Below are positions 16,257-24,570 of a stretch of DNA of 64,000 nt, piece after piece (position 1 is the first letter of the stretch; the number at the start of each line of letters is the position of its first letter). The DNA comes from Ammoniphilus sp. CFH 90114 (GTDB lineage: Bacteria; Bacillota; Bacilli; Aneurinibacillales; RAOX-1). The notes below the pieces were generated by a model that worked only from the letters and a program-made list of their open reading frames with translations, did no database searches and was not told the DNA's origin. The position numbers and the translations under genes are program-made. The stretch spans positions 61,116-125,115 of the forward strand of contig NZ_SDLI01000008.1 of NCBI RefSeq assembly GCF_004123195.1, written 5' to 3'.

Positions 16257-17596
16257 TTCACGAACACTCCCTTCTCACATTCCTGGACCACATCGTTAAA
16301 TATCTGAAGACCTTCTTCTAGCTGCTCATCTGTAATGACGAGCGGTGTAAGGAAACGTATCACATTGCCATACCAACCTGCAGTGAGAACGATGAGTCCA
16401 CGCTCCAAGCACATCTTCGCAATTCGTTGCGGTAATTCAGCATCCGGTTCCTTCGTAGAACGATCCCGAACAAACTCAACAGCACACATGGCACCCAAGC
16501 TGCGCACTTCTCCAATGGAAGGACAAGTATCCGCAAGCCTCTCTAGGTTTTCACTAATTCTTCGACCGATGACCTGAGCACGGTCTAACAAATTTTCCTC
16601 TTTCATCATTTCAATAACAGCCAGAGCCGCTGCACAAGCGAGAGGGCTTCCCCCCAGCGTACCGCCAAGCTCCTTTTTCTTTAGCGAATCCATAATATCC
16701 GCACGACCCGTAACAGCACTCAATGGAACACCTGCTGCTAAAGATTTTGACATAACGATGAGATCAGGCTCAATATCGAAATGCTCAACAGCAAACATTT
16801 TTCCAGTTCGTCCGAACCCCGTTTGGATCTCATCCGCAATAAACAAAATACCATGTTCTTCACAGATCCGCTTTACTCCCTGTACAAACTCCTTCGAAGG
16901 GATAACGAACCCGCCTTCCCCCTGAACCGGCTCCATAATGACAGCTGCAATATCTTCCGGTGCAATCTCCATACTAAATAGACGTTCAAATTGTCGAAGA
17001 GCTTCACGATCGGCTTCTGGTCTAGGATTCTCTTCACGGTAGTAGTAGGGATATGGCATCCGATACGTATCCGTAGCTAGTGGCCCAAACCCGAATTTAT
17101 AAGGTTTCACTTTACTTGTTAGGGTCATGGTTAAATGAGTTCGTCCATGAAACCCTCGATCGAAGGATACAATTCCTCTTCTTCCCGTATAGTAGCGAGC
17201 GATTTTTACCGCATTTTCTACGCCTTCTGCTCCACTATTAAATAACGCCGTTTTCTTCGGACTGCTTCCTGGTACTAGCTCATTCAATTGTTGAGCGAGC
17301 TTGATATAAGATTCGTACATGACAACATGAAAGCTGGTATGTATAAAAGAATCTAACTGTTCTTTAACGGATTCTACTACTTTAGGCGGTCTATGCCCCA
17401 CGTTCAAGGCACCAATGGCACCAGCAAAATCAATATAGGTGTTCCCGTCTATATCGGTGAGTAAAGCCCCATCAGCTTTCTTGGCAAAGATCGAAGTCGT
17501 ATTCGCTAAAGCTTGTGGTACAGCCTGCTCACGCTCAATCTTAAGCTGCTCAGATCTTGGGCCAGGAACCGAGCCTGTAAGTACTATCTCTCCCAT
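16253..17596 (-). CDS. Class III aminotransferase (GabT-like)
   Basis: This is a PLP-dependent omega-amino-acid aminotransferase, closest in feel to 4-aminobutyrate aminotransferase. Landmarks are GAIGALNVGHRPPKV, NSGAEGVENAVKIARYYTGR (cofactor phosphate), FHGRTH, EPVQGEGG, DEIQTGFGRTGK and the lysine site VMSKSLAAGVPLSAV. Length (447) is normal. It sits between the TAXI binding-protein gene (72 bases upstream) and the TPP-enzyme gene (GTGA overlap). Inference: it removes the amino group from the compound imported by the TRAP system. GABA is a guess from similarity only; taurine-like or other omega-amino substrates are possible. Confidence 0.87.
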   Translation of the reverse strand: MGEIVLTGSVPGPRSEQLKIEREQAVPQALANTTSIFAKKADGALLTDIDGNTYIDFAGAIGALNVGHRPPKVVESVKEQLDSFIHTSFHVVMYESYIKLAQQLNELVPGSSPKKTALFNSGAEGVENAVKIARYYTGRRGIVSFDRGFHGRTHLTMTLTSKVKPYKFGFGPLATDTYRMPYPYYYREENPRPEADREALRQFERLFSMEIAPEDIAAVIMEPVQGEGGFVIPSKEFVQGVKRICEEHGILFIADEIQTGFGRTGKMFAVEHFDIEPDLIVMSKSLAAGVPLSAVTGRADIMDSLKKKELGGTLGGSPLACAAALAVIEMMKEENLLDRAQVIGRRISENLERLADTCPSIGEVRSLGAMCAVEFVRDRSTKEPDAELPQRIAKMCLERGLIVLTAGWYGNVIRFLTPLVITDEQLEEGLQIFNDVVQECEKGVFVK

Positions 17597-17668
17597 GCTT
17601 AAAGCACCTCTTTCTCTATTGAGAAGAGAAGCACGGATTGGATCCCGTGCATCTCCCCATTATATATG

Positions 17669-18724
17669 TTATTTTATAGCACCTTTTTCTTTTAGGTACT
17701 TCTCCGCACCTGGATGCAACGGAATCGGCATACCATCCATAGCGCTGTTCAACTCAATGCTGTCGCCTTTAGGGTGAACAGCGGTGATTTCTGCTTTCTT
17801 TTCGAAGATCGTTTTTGTTAATGTGTAAACCAATTCTTCAGACAATCCTGCATGGGTTGCTAACATAACCTTTGCACCGGCTGTCGGAATGTCTACATCA
17901 ATGCCCTTATAGGTTCCCTTAGGAATGATGACGGTGTTCGAGAAATAAGGATACTTTGAAACGAGTGACTTGACTTTATCTTCATCAATTGGAAGAATAA
18001 CAACTTCATGCTGGGCTGTAATATCAATTACCGCAGAGTTTGGAATACCAGAATCAATCATTACTGCGTCAATTTGGCCGTCTTTCAACATGTTAACCCC
18101 TTCAGAATAACCAACAAATTGTGGTTTGATATCCTGTAAAGACAACCCATACTCAGCAAGGACTAATTCCATATTAAGTGCGGAAGAGCTTCCTTGAATC
18201 CCTACGGCTACTGTTTTTCCTTTGAGATCGGCATAGGATTGAATACCAGAATTTTTCATAACTACAGTTTGCATCAAGTTAGCATAGAGAGATGTAATCC
18301 CGCGAAGGTTTTCAAATTTGGAATCTTTAAACATTTCGATCCCTTCATAGCCATAGTAAGCAATACCCGTTTCCGTAAATCCAATTTCAGCGTTCTCTTG
18401 TCCTAATAAACGAACATTCTCATTAGAGCCCCCTGTTGACTCAACACTAGCATTTACACCAATGCCTGCATCATTCAGAGCTTTTCCAATTCCTCCACCA
18501 AGTGGATAGTAGGTGCCGCTCGTTCCTCCTGTTACGATAGAGATTGCTTGTTTAGTCCCACCAGATGAGCTTTCTGCAGGCTTTGCAGTTTCAGCTGGTT
18601 TTGCGCCTTCTGTAGTGCTGGAAGCCTGTTGGTTTCCACCACCTCCACAAGCAGTACCTAGCATAGTAAGTGCGACAATCGTAGATAGTACCATTCCTTT
18701 TTTCCACATCTTCATCATCTTCAT
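17669..18724 (-). CDS. TAXI-family TRAP transporter substrate-binding lipoprotein
   Basis: This is the extracytoplasmic receptor of a tripartite ATP-independent periplasmic transporter of the TAXI type. A signal peptide ends at LGTAC (Cys26), followed by a low-complexity Ala/Glu/Lys/Pro/Ser linker. The mature part begins with SIVTGGTSGTYYPLGGGIGK and continues with ETGIAYYGYEG, GKTVAVGIQGSSSALN and DGQIDAVMIDSGIPN, which are hallmark TAXI segments. It is 16 bases downstream of the fused permease gene. The ligand is unknown; characterised TAXI proteins bind glutamate or 2-oxoacids. Confidence 0.9.
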   Translation of the reverse strand: MKMMKMWKKGMVLSTIVALTMLGTACGGGGNQQASSTTEGAKPAETAKPAESSSGGTKQAISIVTGGTSGTYYPLGGGIGKALNDAGIGVNASVESTGGSNENVRLLGQENAEIGFTETGIAYYGYEGIEMFKDSKFENLRGITSLYANLMQTVVMKNSGIQSYADLKGKTVAVGIQGSSSALNMELVLAEYGLSLQDIKPQFVGYSEGVNMLKDGQIDAVMIDSGIPNSAVIDITAQHEVVILPIDEDKVKSLVSKYPYFSNTVIIPKGTYKGIDVDIPTAGAKVMLATHAGLSEELVYTLTKTIFEKKAEITAVHPKGDSIELNSAMDGMPIPLHPGAEKYLKEKGAIK

Positions 18725-18740
18725 AATCCCCCTAGACTGT

Positions 18741-20618
18741 TTAGTTTGCTTGCTCTATGTTAATCTGCGTTGTCTGTTTGGACGTTTTCCATTGCCATAC
18801 AAAGATCGATACTAAAGCGATAGCTCCAACCACATCAGTCACGTGTTCCGGAGTTAGTAAGCATGCACCGGAAAGCAGAAGAATGAGACGTTCCACTTTG
18901 GTAGTGATTCGCAGTAGATAGCCTTGGATGGCAGCGGCTAAAGCAATAACAGCAAGTATGGCAGTTATTGTAGCAATGACAATATCACTTGTTTCCCCTA
19001 CCCATAGTAAAGATGGGAAATAAACAAACATATAAGGAACGATAAAGCCGATAATTGCGATTTTCATTGTTGTCATACCGGTCTTCATCGGGGAAGCATT
19101 GGCTATACCTGCTCCTGCATAGGAAGCGAGGGCAACCGGTGGAGTAATATCAGCAAATACTCCAAAATATAGAATGAACATATGTGCTGCGATTAACGGG
19201 ATACCCAGCTGTACTAAAGCTGGAGCGGTAAGAACGGATAACACGATATAGGTCGCTGTCGTCGGTAACGACATCCCTAGAATAATGGAAGCGATCATAC
19301 TTAAAAATAACCCTAAGAACAAATGTCCATCAGCAATTGAAATAATGAAGTCTGTAAACTTCAAGCCTAACCCTGTAAGAGATACAGTTCCAACGATCAT
19401 CCCAGCACATGCGGTAGCCGTAATAATACTAATGGATAATTCTGCGCCTTCCTTACAGGCCTCAAATATCTTTTTAATCCCCATTCTAGTAGAAGCCCTA
19501 ATCATACTGACGGCAATTAAGCTGAAGATAGCAACGTATGCTGCCTTTGTTGGGCTTGAACCAGCCGCCAAGACCGCAACCACCATAACTAGTGGAAGAA
19601 TAAATTGCCCACCCGTTAGTAAGGTTTGTTTAACATTAGGAATGTCTTCCTTCGCCATTCCTTCCAGACCTGTCCTTGAGGCTTCAAAGTGAACATTCAT
19701 GTACAAGCTTATGTAATAAAGCAATGCAGGCAAAATGGCTGCCATCGCAATATCCATATAGGGAAGGCCCGTAAGCTCGGCCATGATGAAAGCCGCTGCT
19801 CCCATAATGGGTGGCGTGATCTGTCCTCCGGTCGAAGCCGCAGCCTCTACCGCACCTGCAAAATGAGGTTTGTACCCTACTCTTTTCATTAAGGGTATGG
19901 TAAAGGTTCCCGTCCCTACAACATTTGCAATGGAACTTCCAGAAATCGTCCCCATAAAACCGCTTGCAAAAATGGCGATCTTTGCAGGTCCTCCCTTGCT
20001 TCTACCAGCAAGACTAATAGCTAGATCTATAAAGAACTTCCCTGCACCAGATTTATCAAGGAATGCTCCAAACAAAACAAACAAAAATACGAAAGTTGCC
20101 GCTACCCCAAGAGGCACACCGAAGATTCCTTCGGTTGTTAAGTACATTTGGTTTATCACTCGGTCAAACGAATACCCACGGTGATTAAATACACCAGGAA
20201 TATAATTTCCAAACAACCCGTAAAGAAGGACTACGAGAGTAATAAGAGATAATTCCCATCCAATCGTTCTCCTGGTAGCTTCAAGGATCAGAAGGACCGC
20301 TAAGGCACCCATAATCAAATCCATTTGGTTAGGCATTCCCATCCGTGTAATCAACGCGTCAAAAGAAACAATGACGTAAGCGGTTACGATGAAGGAAATA
20401 ACAGCAAGCCCAATGTCTAAAAATGATAAGCGATCGCTATTTTTCTTCTTACTAGCAGGAAAAAGAATAAAGCAAAGCACTAACGAAAACAAAAGAACAA
20501 TAGCACGCTGTTTCATAGCTACCAGTGAACCAAAAATAGCAGTATACAGCACGAACAAAGAAAGCATGACCCCAAAGAAAGTAATAATTAGTTTCCAATG
20601 TCTAGCATTTCTATTCAA
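18741..20618 (-). CDS. TRAP transporter fused permease (4TM/12TM)
   Basis: This 625-residue protein joins the small DctQ-like and large DctM-like membrane subunits, as is usual for TAXI systems. More than 15 hydrophobic stretches are visible. The large-subunit signature is KIAIFASGFMGTISGSSIAN and the nearby EAAASTGGQITPPIMGAAAF, with a second copy-like segment MIASIILGMSLPTTATYIV. It uses an ion gradient with the TAXI lipoprotein to import an organic anion or zwitterion. Its position between the regulator and binding-protein genes suits a substrate-induced operon. Confidence 0.9.
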   Translation of the reverse strand: MNRNARHWKLIITFFGVMLSLFVLYTAIFGSLVAMKQRAIVLLFSLVLCFILFPASKKKNSDRLSFLDIGLAVISFIVTAYVIVSFDALITRMGMPNQMDLIMGALAVLLILEATRRTIGWELSLITLVVLLYGLFGNYIPGVFNHRGYSFDRVINQMYLTTEGIFGVPLGVAATFVFLFVLFGAFLDKSGAGKFFIDLAISLAGRSKGGPAKIAIFASGFMGTISGSSIANVVGTGTFTIPLMKRVGYKPHFAGAVEAAASTGGQITPPIMGAAAFIMAELTGLPYMDIAMAAILPALLYYISLYMNVHFEASRTGLEGMAKEDIPNVKQTLLTGGQFILPLVMVVAVLAAGSSPTKAAYVAIFSLIAVSMIRASTRMGIKKIFEACKEGAELSISIITATACAGMIVGTVSLTGLGLKFTDFIISIADGHLFLGLFLSMIASIILGMSLPTTATYIVLSVLTAPALVQLGIPLIAAHMFILYFGVFADITPPVALASYAGAGIANASPMKTGMTTMKIAIIGFIVPYMFVYFPSLLWVGETSDIVIATITAILAVIALAAAIQGYLLRITTKVERLILLLSGACLLTPEHVTDVVGAIALVSIFVWQWKTSKQTTQINIEQAN

Positions 20619-20656
20619 TCCCTTTTCACCTCAACTTTAGTTATGATGTAAATCTT

Positions 20657-21424
20657 TTACCTTCCTTTTATATAGCCTAAATCTCTTGATATGAGATCTG
20701 CAGCTTTCTCCGTTTCCTCTAGCAAAATAGGCATACGCTCCTTATTAAAGCGAGATTTCATTCCGCTAATCGTGAGTGAAGCAACGACAGCTCCGGTATG
20801 ATCCTTAATCGGGAGAGATAATCCTATCGTCTCTAGGGTCTGCTCACCATCACTAATGGAATAGCCATTTTGAAGAATCTTGTCTAACTCTTCCTTCAAT
20901 CGCTCTGCTGAAGTAATGCTATTTGGCGTCATGGAAACGAACTCCATATTTTCAATAAGTTGTTCCTTCTGTGGATTGTTCATATAGGCCAATAATAGCT
21001 TCGAAGCAGAACCGAGGTGGAGCGGTGATCTTTTTCCTACACTGGTAAATAATCGAATGGGCTGCTTACTATCAACCTTCTCAATGTAAACTGCTTCTTC
21101 TCCATCAACTACGACTAAGTGAACAGCCTCATCCATAGATTCTGCTAATTGCTTCATAAATGGTAAAGCTACTTTCCGCAACTCGGATTGCTCTAAGACC
21201 ATATTCCCTAGTTCAAGCAACTTCAGACCGAGACGGTACCTTATGTCCTGTTCTGAATACTTCACCTTGGAAACGAAACCACATGTCTCCAAAGAACTTA
21301 GTAAGCGATAGGCAGTCGGTTTTGTCAATTCAGAGAGCTTCGCGATCTCAGCGAGGGATAGTTCAGTTTTATCCGGTGAAAATAAATCAAGTAAGCTTAA
21401 AGCTTTAATTACACTTTGGTTCAT
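20657..21424 (-). CDS. IclR-family transcriptional regulator
   Basis: This is a one-component regulator with an N-terminal winged helix-turn-helix (ALSLLDLFSPDKTELSLAEI, TKPTAYRLLSSLETCGFV) and a C-terminal effector domain (VHLVVVDGEEAVYIEKVDS, then GYSISDGEQTLETIGLSLPI and VASLTISG). It probably controls the TRAP/aminotransferase/TPP operon that starts 38 bases downstream. I prefer ATG 21424, because GGGGTG sits eight bases before it; an upstream ATG at 21466 has no ribosome site. The effector is presumably the imported substrate or its product. Confidence 0.88.
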   Translation of the reverse strand: MNQSVIKALSLLDLFSPDKTELSLAEIAKLSELTKPTAYRLLSSLETCGFVSKVKYSEQDIRYRLGLKLLELGNMVLEQSELRKVALPFMKQLAESMDEAVHLVVVDGEEAVYIEKVDSKQPIRLFTSVGKRSPLHLGSASKLLLAYMNNPQKEQLIENMEFVSMTPNSITSAERLKEELDKILQNGYSISDGEQTLETIGLSLPIKDHTGAVVASLTISGMKSRFNKERMPILLEETEKAADLISRDLGYIKGR

Positions 21425-21551
21425 CTGTTTTTCACCCCAAGACCGTTTCAATATTTGAAATACCATTTCAATAACTGGTTATGTGTTTTATTTTATTTCG
21501 AATAGAGCATTATGTCAATATTTTTATTATTTTTAAAAACATTTTATTCAT

Positions 21552-21590
21552 AAACAAAAAACATCAGCACGTTTCTCTCGCGCTGATGTT
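21552..21590 (-). terminator. Terminator of the YtkA-like lipoprotein gene
   Basis: ACATCAGCGC pairs with GTGCTGATGT on the minus strand, followed by TTTTTTGTTT. Confidence 0.8.
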
Positions 21591-21599
21591 TTTGGGGCT

Positions 21600-22325
21600 C
21601 TAATTTAAGAGCAGGCTATTCTCCTTGTGCTCATGTAATTCCTCTTTTTCCACATGAGTTACTACTCGATACTCCCCGCTTATCGGAAGGATAACCTCGG
21701 CCGCATACTCTCCTGGCTTTTGCTCCATCGCATCGGCGTAGATGTGCTTAGAATCATTGACCTGCCAGTATTCAAACCGCACTACAGCTCCATCCAACGG
21801 AGTCCCGTCCTTCTGAATGTGAGCTAGAAAAGTTTGTGGCTGATTAGCTTTGGCCTCCTTATCACCTATAAAGTGAATGTTTACCCCATGATCATGGTGA
21901 TGATCTTCAGCTTGCTGTTGAGCTTGCTGCTCTGGCTTCTCTTCTCCCGTTACCACCACTTCCATCGCCTTCATCTCGTGCATATCTCTTGCCGTTACAT
22001 GATACATTACATAATAAGTGCCGGGTTCATGAAATCTTTCTTGGAAAGAGTAAAGCCCATCGCCCTGATATTGGGCCTGAACCATATCATGCTTTTCCTG
22101 ACCGTCCTTCCAAATCTCAAATTCCACCTCTTGGGCATCATCCACCCATTCTTCGCCTTGCTTAACGAATACTTGTATCGTGGTAATCTCCCCTGCCTTT
22201 ACAGGTTCCGGTTGTACTTGGAACTCGACCGTGATGGGTTGAGGAATTTCCGGTTCAGGTGGAGCTTGGTTACAACCTACTAATAACGTAAATACGAATA
22301 GACTCGATAATAATAGCTTGTACAT
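21600..22325 (-). CDS. Lipoprotein with two YtkA/FixH-like domains and a His-rich linker
   Basis: The signal peptide ends at LLVGC, giving a lipoprotein. Two Ig-like YtkA domains follow (residues about 28-125 and 150-240), each with a strand pattern such as VEFEIWKDGQ / VRFEYWQVND and a closing GTYYVMYHV / GEYRVVTHV. Between them is a Gln-rich, then His-rich linker (EDHHHDHG) that could bind copper or zinc. The family is found near copper or cytochrome-oxidase assembly genes, but no such neighbour is seen here. ATG 22325 has AAAGGAC seven bases upstream; a longer frame to 22376 is unlikely. Confidence 0.78.
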   Translation of the reverse strand: MYKLLLSSLFVFTLLVGCNQAPPEPEIPQPITVEFQVQPEPVKAGEITTIQVFVKQGEEWVDDAQEVEFEIWKDGQEKHDMVQAQYQGDGLYSFQERFHEPGTYYVMYHVTARDMHEMKAMEVVVTGEEKPEQQAQQQAEDHHHDHGVNIHFIGDKEAKANQPQTFLAHIQKDGTPLDGAVVRFEYWQVNDSKHIYADAMEQKPGEYAAEVILPISGEYRVVTHVEKEELHEHKENSLLLN

Positions 22326-22451
22326 ATAAAAAGTCCTTTCTATGATGGCTTGATACCATAATCTATCGTACCTCATTCTTTACAAATATAAAATGACCCG
22401 AGTGGGCCATTTTATATTCTATAAAGTAGACTTCTTTAAGTTAAAGTATCG

Positions 22452-22512
22452 AAAAAAATAAGAAGCTGATCCCCGTGTTGGTTTACCCAATCTTAGGGAC
22501 AGCCTCTTATTT
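22452..22512 (-). terminator. Terminator after the Usp gene
   Basis: On the minus strand AATAAGAGGCTGTCCC pairs with GGGATCAGCTTCTTATT, followed by T-rich sequence. A similar GGCTGTCCC-type stem occurs at 41948-42010. Confidence 0.7.
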
Positions 22513-22929
22513 TACAATCATGACGGGACAATGAGCTTCGTGTAGTACTCTCTGACTTACACTCCCCATGATGACTTCAGACAATCTTCCTAAACCTCTG
22601 CTTCCGATAATAATGACTTGAGAGCCTTCCCGTTTAGCTTGGTTCACGATTTCTGAAGCAGGATCTCCCCATGCAACTTCCAAGCGATAATCAATCCCTT
22701 GCTCTTGGAATTGTTTCTCTGTCTGCTTTAGCGCATCATGCGCCTGATCTTCAAGAATACTTAGCACATTAAAATTCGATTCAAATAATTTCTCCCGTGG
22801 AGGGATCTTCGAGCTTACATGGATTAAAGTCACTTCTGATTGAGGAATACTCCCTGCGAGAAACAAGGTCTGTTCTACTGCCCGATTAGCATGTTCAGAA
22901 CCATCCGTTGCGAGTAAGATCTTATACAC
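22507..22929 (-). CDS. Universal stress protein (UspA family)
   Basis: This is a small nucleotide-binding stress protein. It opens YKILLATDGSEHANRAV and ends with the ATP-binding signature GSRGLGRLSEVIMGSVS followed by HCPVMIVK. The start is probably GTG at 22929 (reading MYKILLATDG), 11 bases after AAGGAGG; the GTG at 22941 overlaps that ribosome site. It begins one base after the LD-carboxypeptidase stop, so it is the third gene of the c-di-AMP-riboswitch operon. Confidence 0.88.
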   Translation of the reverse strand: MYKILLATDGSEHANRAVEQTLFLAGSIPQSEVTLIHVSSKIPPREKLFESNFNVLSILEDQAHDALKQTEKQFQEQGIDYRLEVAWGDPASEIVNQAKREGSQVIIIGSRGLGRLSEVIMGSVSQRVLHEAHCPVMIVK

Positions 22930-22930
22930 C

Positions 22931-23857
22931 TTAAACCACACCTCCTTCTAGGAATTCCACCCATCCTTCTGTCGCGTTCATTCGAGCTCGGACACCGATA
23001 GGCAAAGTTAGATTGGGCTGGCAATGACCAGACTTCAATCCATAGTACGAAGGAATTCCAAGAGGCTTGATGATATCATGAAGCACTTGTTCTAAGGACA
23101 GAGATGGATCATACTGCTTCGGTTCCGCCTCGCTAAAATCCGTAAACAAAAGTCCCTTTGCCTGTTGCAGTTTTCCTGCTAATCTAAGCTGGGTTAACAT
23201 CCGGTCTATGGAATAAGGTTCTTCTCCAATATCTTCAATAAAGAAGATCTTATCTTTCGTATCCACTTCAAACGCTGTACCTAACGTAGCAACTAGAAGA
23301 CAGAGATTCCCTCCTACAAGTCTCCCCTCTGCTGTTCCTTCGTTGATCGTATACTGGAACATGTCTGTTGGATATCTCATCGCAAGATCGGGTTGCGACA
23401 AGTGATGGAAAAGAGTAGGCCACGTCCGAGAATCGGGTTCATCAGCGAGCTCTGCAATCATCGGTCCATGAAAGGTAACCAAACCCGTGTGGCGATGAAT
23501 CGCTGTATGTAAGGCTGTAATGTCACTATAGCCGATGAAAGGTTTTGGATTTCGCTTAATTAAATCATAGTCAAGCATCTCTAAGATTCTAGGCGTTCCG
23601 TATCCTCCACGCAAGCACATAATAGCATCCACTTCAGGATCTGCAAACATCTGGTTGATATCATGGGCTCGTACTGGATCACTGCCAGCTAGGTATCCAT
23701 ACTCCTGTCCAAGTGTCTGACCAAGCTTTAGCTGATAACCGAATTCCTTGAAGATGCTTAAGGACTTCTTCATTTTCTCCTGGGGAACCGGGCTCGAAGG
23801 AGCAATCACTCCAATCGTGTCCCCAGGTTGAATTGCCTTTGGCTTAATGATTATCAT
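22931..23857 (-). CDS. LD-carboxypeptidase (peptidase S66, LdcA/MccF type)
   Basis: This is a serine peptidase that trims the terminal D-amino acid from tetrapeptide stems during peptidoglycan recycling; MccF relatives cleave microcin C. It opens PGDTIGVIAPSSPV, has CLRGGYGTPRIL, and carries the nucleophile Ser in FIGYSDITALH, then GNLCLLVATLGT and FIEDIGEEPYSIDRML. The downstream acid/His stretch IGVRARMNATEG closes the protein. It follows the small DUF2642-like gene by 14 bases and precedes the Usp gene by one base. Cell-wall enzymes are a common target of c-di-AMP riboswitches, and one lies upstream here. Confidence 0.88.
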   Translation of the reverse strand: MIIIKPKAIQPGDTIGVIAPSSPVPQEKMKKSLSIFKEFGYQLKLGQTLGQEYGYLAGSDPVRAHDINQMFADPEVDAIMCLRGGYGTPRILEMLDYDLIKRNPKPFIGYSDITALHTAIHRHTGLVTFHGPMIAELADEPDSRTWPTLFHHLSQPDLAMRYPTDMFQYTINEGTAEGRLVGGNLCLLVATLGTAFEVDTKDKIFFIEDIGEEPYSIDRMLTQLRLAGKLQQAKGLLFTDFSEAEPKQYDPSLSLEQVLHDIIKPLGIPSYYGLKSGHCQPNLTLPIGVRARMNATEGWVEFLEGGVV

Positions 23858-23871
23858 TGTTTACTATCTCC

Positions 23872-24066
23872 TTAGATTCTCCGGATGCTCTTTATTTGTA
23901 CATCCGTCACCGTGTTAATCTCACCTGTTGTCAGCGTAATCTCCGCCATACAACGATCAGGGCTCAACCAGCTTAGGACACCTCGAATCTTCCCACTTGT
24001 CTTGGTTTGAATCTCGATTTGTTGACCTAAACTTTCCTGAAGCTGTCTTCTCATTTCCTCATTCAT
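23872..24066 (-). CDS. Small DUF2642/YuzF-like protein
   Basis: This 64-residue protein has the pattern LGQQIEIQTKTSGKIRGVLS followed by CMAEITLTTGEINTVTDVQI, a small beta-barrel resembling the DUF2642/YuzF proteins of spore formers. No function is known. The ATG at 24066 follows GGGGGAGG with good spacing; an upstream in-frame start at 24093 has no support. It is the first gene of the riboswitch operon, before LD-carboxypeptidase and Usp. Confidence 0.75.
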   Translation of the reverse strand: MNEEMRRQLQESLGQQIEIQTKTSGKIRGVLSWLSPDRCMAEITLTTGEINTVTDVQIKSIRRI

Positions 24067-24149
24067 CGGAAAGCCTCCCCCATTCACTCTCAAGTTTGTT
24101 ATACAGATCGCACATCAAAATGGGGATTTGTGATCTGTTCATTAAGTTC

Positions 24150-24189
24150 AAAAATAAAAAACCACGGGAAGAGGACGCTCTTCTCGTGG
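24150..24189 (-). terminator. Terminator of the c-di-AMP riboswitch expression platform
   Basis: CCACGAGAAGAG pairs with CTCTTCCCGTGG on the minus strand, followed by TTTTTTATTTTT, about 85 bases before the first gene of the operon. Confidence 0.85.
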
Positions 24190-24204
24190 CTTCTCGAGCA
24201 CACC

Positions 24205-24455
24205 ATCGTAGACTTAGAGTAATCCCCCAAGTTTACTTGTCCTGTTCCATAGATAAAGAAACAGAACAAAAATACTGTGCATTCGGTTCACGACACGGTT
24301 GCCTCTCTCTGTACGCTTGCGAAGTTAGCTGACGGATTCGGGTATGAGAGTAACCCTACTTGATACATGAATCAAGATTCACCCCATGTGAAGCAAAAAA
24401 AGTGTTGCCAACACAAATGGTTCCCCCGCTCCTTAAAAAGGATTCAGCGTTAAAG
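24205..24455 (-). ncRNA. Cyclic di-AMP riboswitch (ydaO-yuaA class)
   Basis: Read on the minus strand, the region carries the class landmarks in order: GCTGAATCC, then GGAGCGGGGGAACC, then GGGGTGAATC, then ACCCGAATCCGTCAGCTAA with CTTCGCAAGCG, and a closing TTGGGGGATTACT. These match the ydaO-yuaA consensus I know, which senses cyclic di-AMP and normally turns genes off. A factor-independent terminator follows at 24150-24189. The controlled genes are a small DUF2642-like protein, an LD-carboxypeptidase and a universal stress protein. Boundaries are approximate. Confidence 0.9.
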
Positions 24456-24570
24456 ACAATTTTTAAGTTTATTGGAAACAATAATACTCCTGCCCGAAAT
24501 GATTGTAAAGGTTAAAATTCACGCAAGAAATCGCTTTCTTAGGGCTATATTGCTGTTTTGCATGATCTTT

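Noticed and set aside
16781..16981. Other open frames antisense to the aminotransferase and similar genes
   Set aside because: They have no ribosome sites and are mirror frames of well-supported genes.
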